Assembly (NCBI RefSeq): GCF_964204865.1
Contig: NC_135255.1
Coordinates: forward strand, 15,777,135 to 15,841,134
DNA from: Styela clava
Lineage: Eukaryota > Chordata > Ascidiacea > Stolidobranchia > Styelidae
DNA: 64,000 nt
Direction: 5' to 3'
Part shown: piece by piece, positions 59,901 to 64,000 of the stretch
Position numbering within the stretch: position 1 is the first letter of the stretch
How the letters are laid out: every line of letters begins with the position of its first letter
Notes under the pieces: model-generated
What the model was told of the DNA's origin: nothing
Seen by the model: the letters and a program-made list of their open reading frames with translations, nothing else
Database searches by the model: none
Translations under genes and position numbers: made by a program

Positions 59901-62900
59901 AGTACGAATTACGTCATACCCTGATAAATAATGCTAGTAAAAACAAGAAAGTAATGCTCAAATATATGAACACAAAAGCCAAAACGAAGAAGTATGAAAT
60001 TTTTTTACAGTATTGGTACCGGTGCCCAATTCTCTAATTTTAATGACGTCATCGCACAAAACTTTGAAGTAAAAACAAAATTCCATAGAACAATTTTTAA
60101 TCACTGGGAATTGCGAAGCAAATTGGTCCAGTAGTTGCAGAGAAAAGCAATTTTTTGCACAACGACAACTAGAATATGAAGAACGCTAACAACAATAACA
60201 ATTTAACAAAATGATCTATATCAGTGGTTCTCAAACTTTTTGAAAAATTATGCATAACGATCCCCTTTCAATTGTTCTGATGACTCGCGGTCCACTGAAC
60301 AAATAGCAACGCGGTATATCAAGCATTCATCTATTGAATAACATTTAAAACAGTTCAATGAGATGGGTGCGCCTGCTTGGCTCCCATTAGTTCTTCTACA
60401 TTGGGTTCTGTTTTGGATAATGCAACTCTCATATCGTGCCTCACGTCCATTCTGTTTCGACATTTTGTTTTATAAGCAAGTAACCTAGAAAAAGCTGCCT
60501 CACATTCGTAAGTTGTTGCAAATGGAATGAGCATTTTTAGCGATATCGGGACTGTAGAAGCATGACATCAAAATTTAACTTCAAATCAAAGTGCTTCTGT
60601 GCCGAGGTTAAAGTTGTCTCGCGGTCCCCCTAAAATTGCTTCGCGGACCTCTAAGCGACTGCGGACCCCAGTTTGAGAACCAATTATCTATATGTACACT
60701 TAGTGTCCAAGATAGATAAACTACATTTCAATAGTTTATTTTTTGATAGTGATGTTTAATATTTTTAGGTGGATGTGCAGTATCGGGGAATATTCTTGTT
60801 ATATATATATCTACAAAACGATTGGCAAACTACAAAAAATCATCAAAAATGGAAATAAATCAGAACATATTAGTATGGAATTTGGCTATTGCGGATTTAC
60901 TTGTTGGAGTAAGAAATTGGCAATTTCAACATTACTTTTATATTTTTATTTTTTTTTACATTTTTCAATTTGTTCCTATAGGTACATAAAAAAGTCATAT
61001 CTAACATAACTTGACGCTCGCATTGACGATGGTAACGCATTAAAAAAATTAAAACTGTGTGTTATATTTTGGAACAAATTTTTAGTAAGCTTGTTTGACA
61101 TAGATTGTTACACAAACACTTCGCTGAATGAAATATTAAATTGTGCAACAACAAAAAATTTAATGTATTCTCAGTTTTCTTTTCACGGGATAAAAATGCA
61201 TTGAAAACAATCAGTATTAGAATTCAGAACTTAGAACTTTGATTATATATAACATAGGGAAAATGTATTCCCACTAAATCCAATATTGGTAATTTTCTCC
61301 GAGTGTACAATTGCGAGAATTTGTGGCGCTCCTGTAGTATGTGCACCAAGATGGCGCACAACCTGATAACCCCAACCTGGTACACATACTATGTTCAGGA
61401 TGTGCGCCATCTTGGTACACATACTACGGGAGCAAATTTATATATCAGTCTGATTTATATTTGACGAACAAATGCCGTATTTTATTACAGTTATATACAA
61501 GTGCTATATCAATTCAAAACATCAGGCTGAGCGAAAACAGATATTGTCTGGAAGATCAAAGATGGAGAAGTTCCCCTGAATGTTCAATGTTGGGAGTTAT
61601 GCTTTTAGTAGGATCAGAACAATCTGTGCTTTCTCTCTGTATCATTACTGGATTCAGAATGAAAGCAGTTCTGAGGTACGTGCTTGTTAATCTCTGTAAA
61701 AGATTTGGAGATTATTAATCTTTCATAGATCGTGGACTCTTTTTATGACCATAATTCACATATTTATTTCCGTCGTGCATGAAATATTGCCAAAATAAAA
61801 AAAAAGAAATCAATTGGGAGAAAAAAAATAACAGGCCTACAATTTTTGGTACTCCCGAAGTATGTGAACCTGGTTAGGGGTAGGCCATAATTTTATTCCC
61901 ATTTTCCTTATTTTAGTCCTATTACGAGTTCGGAGACAAGCCAAGTGACTCTCGTAGTATTTGTACCGGAAATTATGGCCTAACCCGAACCTAGTACACA
62001 TACTACGTTCCGGTGTTTGTCATCTTAGTTCACATACTTCGCGAGTACCTTATTTTTCAACTGCAATAGACGAGGAACCGCGAGTACACTAGTGAATTAA
62101 CGGTCAGCGACACCTATAGTCATGATTCAGTCCAACCACAGCTTTGGTCGTCTATAAAGAAAACTTCAACAATAACATTACAAATAAAAAATTTTCTATT
62201 TTCAAAAATTGCGTACGACCCGAATATATTATCATGAATAAGAATATATAATTTAATACAAACAGCAAATCCAACTTTTCCCAATCAACCTCGGGGAAAA
62301 TAACAACAAAAATCAGAATACATAAAAATTTTTACACTTGAGGCAGAAAATAAAACTCAAGTCGAATTGGTAGTATTTATTAAACACTAAAATTTTGTTG
62401 TAATTTTTCCAGGCCTATGTCGAGAACTCGAGCAAGATCAGTTTTGATGTGTATGGCACTGGGATGGATTGTTTCAATCATTCTATCGATAATTCCTATT
62501 GTACCTTCGGCAAGCGACTATTTCACAGAAGTTTTTTGGTAAATAACTGTCAATCAATTGCAAATCGACTTTCGTAAAACCCAACTACGAATAAAAATCA
62601 CGATAACTCAATGAGTACGCAAGGATTACAATACTGAGTAATTGATAACATCCCTGCTATTTCGTTTTGTTGTTGCATCCAATTTAGATATTCATAAGCC
62701 GTAAAATAGCTTTCACACCCGACTCTATTCACGATCTTTATTATTCGTTTTTCGTCACGGAAAAACACCGTGGATGTACCCATAACACAAAACCTTCTGT
62801 TTTTCCTCTAGGTATTCACAGAACACATTTGTAACAACAATTAACCGAGAAGACGTTCCTGTGTTAACTGAAAGATTATTGACAATGCTGAATGTTTCAT

Positions 62901-63811
62901 CAACCTCGTATGTTTAATTTACACCAATCAGCACATTTACAGTACTTTATACAAAAAAAATGAATAATTTCCATATGAATGATTTCCATATTTATCTCGA
63001 GGAGAAGAAGGCCGATAAGACGGATTTAATCACATGACGGACCATGGTTCGGTTACCGGTCCGTGTCGGGTGAGGGATTAGTTTGCCAGTTATTCGTTTA
63101 AGTTGCATAGACTTGATGGGGGAGTAATTAGAGATGCGGCGAAAAGCGTATTCCTAGCGCTCAGCACGATGCACCACACCGCCGAGCTGATTTTTGGTTT
63201 ATATCAGGGTTGTGCAACCTTTAATACAGGAGGACCAGATACAAATAACTGGGTGAAACCGCGGGCCGCGCCTTTATTTAACACGGGCTTTCTAGTAGTT
63301 GTGGGCACAAAAATTTGGGGCATTGTAACATCATAGGCATAGATAATAATTGGACTCGAGTATAGGCTTCGTAGCGCAAAGAGGTTGGAATTATTCGCAC
63401 GTACCAGATTGCACTAAATTAAAAACTCGTTTCGCGGGCCGAATACGATTCAAAATTGACACTCTCCACGATTGGCACTCTACAACTTTTCATTCATACT
63501 ATTGCCAAATTTAAACAAACTTGCGTTTAACATTCTAACTACTGTCATTCGTGTGAGTAATTTCAACAACAATTATAATTTTCACTTTATTTCAGATCTG
63601 GTTGGACTTTGCTAGAAAATTTGGTCAAAAATCTAAATCCAGCTTATATTCCCGAACGTCGATTCGGATTTTATTCGTCTCATGGTGTCTGTCTTCCAAG
63701 ACTGTTTCCTGATCCATCCAACGACGCAGCTTGGGGATATTCTCTCATGTTCATTCTGATAAATTTTTGTGCATTTATCTATATATTTGTTGGCTACTTG
63801 ATTATTTACAT
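38977..63811 (+). CDS. Relaxin-receptor-like 7TM receptor with LDLa-rich ectodomain, 25 exons, 3' end beyond window
   Basis: Plasma-membrane class A GPCR; ligand unknown. Exons: 38977-39043, 39722-39812, 40994-41130, 41673-41760, 42809-42948, 44618-44708, 45446-45588, 46302-46392, 46846-46991, 49607-49717, 50245-50406, 50929-51019, 51361-51428, 51522-51581, 51999-52101, 52908-53045, 57225-57288, 57684-57740, 58231-58320, 59215-59365, 60769-60908, 61491-61675, 62413-62538, 62812-62907, 63596-63811; all phases agree, giving 950 codons so far. Residues 1-22 are a signal peptide. LDLa-type modules (DGSDE, CDNVIHCTDLSDEC) run to about 670. TM1 (N704 in SGNILVIY), TM2 (NLAIADLLVG, D739), ECL1/TM3 (C774, SEQSV, R799), TM4 (LGWIVSI) and TM5 (GYSLMFILINF after GVCLPRLF) follow. 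The GVC/GYS motifs are those of LGR and relaxin receptors. No leucine-rich repeats lie between LDLa modules and TM1. The acidic residue of the DRY motif is F798. TM6 and TM7 are missing only because the window ends. Confidence 0.92.
39127..39157 (+). ncRNA. Hammerhead-like core, degenerate
   Basis: CTGAAGA (39127-39133), a 7-bp perfect stem GTCTGAC/GTCAGAC with a 4-base loop (39135-39152), then GGAAC (39153-39157) follow the order CTGATGA, stem II, GAAAC of a hammerhead ribozyme, with one base changed in each core box. Such cores occur in Penelope-like retroelements. It lies in intron 1 of the receptor gene. Activity is unlikely with these changes. Confidence 0.35.
39972..40278 (-). repeat. 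SINE type 1, full-length diverged copy
   Basis: Minus-strand reading starts at a GGTGTGGTGCATCGTGC head with a TAAGCG A box, has GCAGGTTCGAGTCC as B box, and ends in the CCGTCTTATCGGC phrase of the family. In receptor intron 2. Confidence 0.75.
40698..40712 (+). repeat. Poly-C run (15 C)
   Basis: A homopolymer of 15 C in receptor intron 2, in otherwise AT-rich DNA. Confidence 0.9.
43372..44317. mobile_element. hAT-type element, 946 bp, with two nested repeats
   Basis: Left end CAGTGTTCCAAACC, right end GGTTGGGTAACGCTG. Flanks TTCTAGAA (43364-43371) and TTCTATAA (44318-44325) match at 7 of 8. It contains a TAGGGCTGGGCAT-type end near 43507 and the foldback MITE at 44037-44140. In receptor intron 5. 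Confidence 0.75.
44037..44140. mobile_element. Foldback MITE, short subfamily, 104 bp, perfect 8-bp target duplication
   Basis: Starts GGTACTCCTGAAGTATGCGCACC, ends GGTGCGCATACTCCAGGAGGTCC; almost entirely one hairpin. The flank CAAAATAT is at 44029-44036 and 44141-44148. Confidence 0.9.
44465..44495 (-). repeat. tRNA-like 3' fragment (B box)
   Basis: Minus strand reads GCGTGGGTTCGAATCCCATC then TCCG, a tRNA T-arm and acceptor-like end, but no matching 5' half is present. A second isolated B box, GGGTTCGAACCCC, lies at about 44911-44923 on the plus strand. Confidence 0.4.
45770..45920 (+). repeat. Dispersed repeat, partial
   Basis: AAATATATTGACACGAGG and AAAACTTCAAAGTTAAAACG match the copies at 28000-28350 and 59935-60720. 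In receptor intron 7. Confidence 0.45.
45981..46253 (-). CDS. Unidentified 90-codon ORF in receptor intron 7
   Basis: An open frame on the minus strand, ATG to TAA, encodes a peptide of mixed composition with two hydrophobic stretches (near MRYLVFDFIIF and FYVINALIAWLSVTV) joined by a charged segment (RERMDLQGYEEPKS). It looks more protein-like than the other intronic frames. I do not recognise the family. It has no visible splice sites, no close polyA signal and lies between a dispersed repeat and exon 8. It could be a retrocopy fragment or a chance frame. Confidence 0.22.
   Translation of the reverse strand: MFASMIKVLLLPLCKSCKLDWCCVVLSFTRARLVSDLMRYLVFDFIIFDRERMDLQGYEEPKSVITTAQLRFYVINALIAWLSVTVMRSV
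46700..46800. repeat. Fragments of a foldback MITE and of the dispersed repeat
   Basis: GTAGGCAAATAAAATTAGTTACCGCCA (about 46717-46743) matches the end of the long foldback subfamily. It is followed by AAAACGATTTATATGCCCAC then TTCGGGTTTAATAA, the 3' part of the dispersed repeat. Confidence 0.5.
47111..47220. mobile_element. Foldback MITE, short subfamily, 110 bp, perfect 8-bp target duplication
   Basis: The best copy. Arms GGTACTCCCGAAGTATGCGTAC and GTACGAATACTTCGGGAGCGCC; both arms continue through AAGATGGCGCACAACCTGAAC and its complement. The short loop carries CAGGTTAGGGTT. Flank ATGAAAGT at 47103-47110 and 47221-47228. In receptor intron 9. Confidence 0.95.
47451..48796 (-). mobile_element. 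hAT element, 1346 bp, perfect 8-bp target duplication, decayed transposase
   Basis: Exact inverted ends CAGGGGTGGCCAACCT and AGGTTGGCCACCCCTG; flank GTATATAT at 47443-47450 and 48797-48804. On the minus strand between about 48064 and 47690, two frames together encode a hAT C-terminal dimerisation region: PSNIQLELIDL, then after stops and a frameshift CEQTFF and MKLIKSKARSRLTD. This matches the family pattern of a CEQ(T/A)FS box followed by a K-S-K-x-R-x-R-L-x-D box. The subterminal GCGCC repeats (AATGCGCCACG) are shared by both ends. In receptor intron 9. Confidence 0.9.
48811..49254. mobile_element. MITE with CCGTATTTTCC ends, 444 bp
   Basis: Left end CCGTATTTTCCGGCGAATAAG TC pairs with right end GACTTATTTGCCGGGAAATACGG. 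Flanks are TA-rich (TATA on both sides), so the duplication length is ambiguous. It lies 14 bases after the preceding hAT element. The superfamily is not determined. Confidence 0.8.
49360..49468. mobile_element. Foldback MITE, short subfamily, 109 bp
   Basis: Starts GGTGCTCCCGTAGTACATGTACC, ends GTAAGCATACTACTGGAGCGCC; same arms as 47111-47220 with CAGGTTAGGGTTATC in the loop. No clean target duplication. Confidence 0.85.
49904..50144. mobile_element. Foldback MITE, long subfamily, 241-bp near-palindrome
   Basis: The two halves are inverted copies over almost the whole length: GGTACTCCCGTATTATGTATACC against the end GGCACACATAATACGGGAGTACC, and TTATTCCGATTTTCCTTATT against AATAAGAAAAAGCGGAATAA. 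In receptor intron 10. Confidence 0.88.
52482..52853 (+). repeat. SINE type 1, full copy with a 28-bp internal tandem duplication
   Basis: Nearly identical to 7695-8036 from the GTGTGGCTCAACGGGCTAAGC head to the CCTATCCTATCC tail, but a 28-bp unit (GGGTGGTTCACGTAACCG and following) occurs twice in tandem at about 52625-52680. In receptor intron 15. Confidence 0.85.
53091..56144 (-). mobile_element. 3.05-kb DNA transposon with 30-bp terminal inverted repeats
   Basis: 53091-53120 and the reverse complement of 56115-56144 agree at 28 of 30 bases (shared phrase CTAATAAAAAAATTGCC, then AAGTCA). Between them lies a broken DUF7869-like gene on the minus strand. No convincing target duplication was found. 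A copy of the terminal sequence in opposite orientation at about 53274-53297 makes the left end a long hairpin. The element fills most of receptor intron 16. Confidence 0.8.
53931..55746 (-). pseudogene. Transposon-encoded DUF7869-like gene, disrupted
   Basis: The reading starts at 55746 with exon 1 (to 55677, GTAAGT donor) and continues at 55590 after an 80-base intron. Recognisable blocks follow in several frames: RRLRGKSYRNWTGK and CRSAFCSKVKTRQC (55009-55350), KEWLSTLPTVLSHYCR then FLYPGTTISALH and CDKC (54567-54845), and the 204-codon C-terminal block 53931-54545 with MDLQAVLLCPR, VRSDGCGYQNRN and GHTQMECDSMHSVIE. This order (GK.Y, Cys cluster, WL..VPSHYCR, MD-Q-AVLLCP, SDGC..QN, HTQM..D..H) is that of uncharacterised DUF7869 proteins. 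D24, D103 and E142 of the last block could form an acidic triad, which is inference. At least two frameshifts (near 55350 and 55520) and two in-frame stops break it. It sits inside 53091-56144, antisense to the receptor gene. Confidence 0.75.
56253..56384. mobile_element. Foldback MITE, internally deleted copy
   Basis: Starts GGTACTCGCGTGGTACTG, has AGATTAGGGTTAGGC and CCCATAGGTTCCGTCCC, and ends in AAAATTAGGTACT. About half of the long subfamily is missing. In receptor intron 16, downstream of the 3-kb transposon. Confidence 0.65.
57814..58044. mobile_element. hAT-type MITE, about 231 bp
   Basis: Left end CAGTGTACAACC, right end GGTTGCACACCCCTG. The interior (TTATTTAACATAGATTTTC, TAGTAGTTGCAGACAC, GCGGGCCGCAAAA) is shared with 63205-63500. 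No exact target duplication. In receptor intron 18. Confidence 0.6.
58460..58630. mobile_element. hAT-type MITE, 171 bp, near-exact 8-bp target duplication
   Basis: Left end CAGTGGGATTCAGCCGGTTC; right end GAACCGGCTG, a short A-rich insert, then GAATCCCACCACTG. Flanks TATATATG (58452-58459) and TATAAATG (58631-58638) match at 7 of 8. In receptor intron 19. Confidence 0.8.
59600..59804. mobile_element. Foldback MITE, 205 bp
   Basis: Starts GGTACTCCTGTAGTATGCGAACC with AAGATGGCGGTACCGG; ends CCGGTGTCCGCCATCTTGG, then CACGTAC and TTTGGGAGTACT. Contains AAGTTAGGGTTAGG. In receptor intron 20. Confidence 0.85.
60222..60685 (-). mobile_element. hAT-type element, 464 bp, perfect 8-bp target duplication, transposase C-terminus
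   Basis: Left end CAGTGGTTCTCAAACTT; right end AGTTTGAGAACCAATT. Flank ATCTATAT at 60214-60221 and 60686-60693. The internal piece 60355-60567 encodes a hAT C-terminal domain on the minus strand. In receptor intron 20. Confidence 0.9.
60355..60567 (-). pseudogene. hAT transposase C-terminal remnant, uninterrupted to its stop
   Basis: About 70 codons without a stop end in TGA at 60355-60357. The blocks KMLIPFATTYECEAAFSRL, KTKCRNRMD, DMRVALSKTEPN and AKQAHPSH follow the hAT dimerisation-domain order (F.TTY.CE..FS, K.K.R.R.D, LR.AL....P). An in-frame TGA lies just upstream (60586-60588), so the rest of the transposase is gone. Confidence 0.8.
61325..61433. mobile_element. Foldback MITE, short subfamily, right tip truncated
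   Basis: Starts GGCGCTCCTGTAGTATGTGCACC; arm AAGATGGCGCACAACCTG pairs with the right arm CAGGATGTGCGCCATCTTGG; ends ACTACGGGAGC without the final GCC. In receptor intron 21. Confidence 0.85.
61848..62049. mobile_element. Foldback MITE, 202 bp
   Basis: Starts GGTACTCCCGAAGTATGTGAACC, ends GTTCACATACTTCGCGAGTACC. Contains CATAATTTTATTCCCATTTT and CCGGTGTTTGTCATCTTAG. Flanks CAATTTTT and TTATTTTT match at 6 of 8. In receptor intron 22. Confidence 0.8.
63005..63186 (-). repeat. SINE type 1, diverged copy with internal deletion
   Basis: The minus-strand head GGTGTGGTGCATCGTGCTGAGC and the GGCCTTCTTCTCC end flank a body that has lost the B-box part; GCCGATAAGACGG and GACCATGGTTCGGTTACC are shared with the other copies. 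In receptor intron 24. Confidence 0.6.
63205..63500. mobile_element. hAT-like MITE related to 57814-58044
   Basis: Starts CAGGGTTGTGCAACC. Shared interior: CTTTATTTAACACGGGCTTTC, TAGTAGTTGTGGGCAC, CGGGCCGAATACG. The right end is not clear. In receptor intron 24. Confidence 0.5.
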
Positions 63812-63847
63812 GTAAGTAGTAGTTTGATCTATGATCTACTTCTATCA

Positions 63848-64000
63848 ATGGTTCCAAACTTTTTTCGCTAAATTCCTCCATTTGAAACTCTTTACCCCCG
63901 ATCAATATGCATAAATATATAGGCTACTACGTTTCCGTATTTATTCAATCTTTTCTAATGTAAATTAGCTAGTGCGTATTATTCGCAAGACGCACTCTGA
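63848..64000. mobile_element. Left end of a hAT-like element running off the window
   Basis: CAATGGTTCCAAACTTTTTT, followed by CGCTAAATTCCTCC, resembles the CAGTGGTTCTCAAACT left terminus. The right end would lie beyond the window. Begins about 37 bases after receptor exon 25. Confidence 0.35.

Larger units (their letters stand above)
59935..60720 (+). repeat. Dispersed repeat interrupted by a hAT element
   Basis: AAATATATGAACACAAAAGCC and AAAACTTTGAAGTAAAAAC through AACAAAATGATCTATAT (60221), resuming after the hAT insertion with GTACACTTAGTGTCCAAGATAG. The joined sequence matches the uninterrupted copy at 25735-25917. Confidence 0.6.

Noticed and set aside
1..64000. A CRISPR array, bacterial operon or viral gene cluster
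   Set aside because: No regularly spaced identical repeats; genes have spliceosomal introns; no viral structural or replication gene was recognised.

Overview
The window is nuclear DNA of a marine invertebrate animal, most likely a tunicate (ascidian). The four main genes have GT-AG introns of roughly 0.1 to 4 kb in AT-rich DNA. The gene set (VIT-vWA inter-alpha-trypsin-inhibitor heavy chain, relaxin-receptor-like 7TM receptor with LDLa repeats, animal-type transaldolase) is that of a metazoan. Two of the start codons sit 2 nt after a splice-acceptor-like AG, as expected if mRNAs receive a trans-spliced leader. The tunicate assignment is inference; no rRNA or mitochondrial marker is present.

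Layout: 1-125 holds a probable last coding exon of an upstream gene. 126-8668 is intergenic and rich in repeats (hAT-type MITEs, two kinds of tRNA-headed SINE, a 1.2-kb purine-rich duplicated tract). 8669-15276 (+) is a complete 10-exon transaldolase gene encoding 336 aa. 17302-18177 (-) is an intronless SAM-dependent methyltransferase converging on it. 18178-24183 is intergenic with large hAT relics. 24184-33348 (-) is a complete 15-exon gene for a secreted 1016-aa protein: signal peptide, VIT, vWA, Ala/Pro-rich linker, then two CUB domains. 33349-38976 is intergenic with nested hAT relics and separates this gene from a divergent neighbour. 38977 to the window end (+) is a 25-exon, still incomplete gene for a receptor with a long LDLa-type cysteine-rich ectodomain followed directly by TM1 to TM5 of a relaxin-receptor-like 7TM; TM6 and TM7 lie beyond the window.

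The exon models of the three multi-exon genes were joined by hand. In every case exon lengths and splice phases agree from start to stop (or to the window edge), which is strong internal support.

The accessory content is mostly transposons. One foldback MITE family (over 15 copies, TTAGGGTTAGG-like motif inside, 8-bp target duplications in the best copies) is spread through introns and intergenic DNA. At least ten hAT-like elements with CAG...CTG termini are present, several with perfect 8-bp target duplications and two with decayed transposase C-termini. A 3-kb element with 30-bp terminal inverted repeats and a broken DUF7869-like gene lies antisense in one receptor intron. A hammerhead-like fragment and a SINE family also occur. 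The four protein genes show no evident functional link; they are ordinary neighbours.
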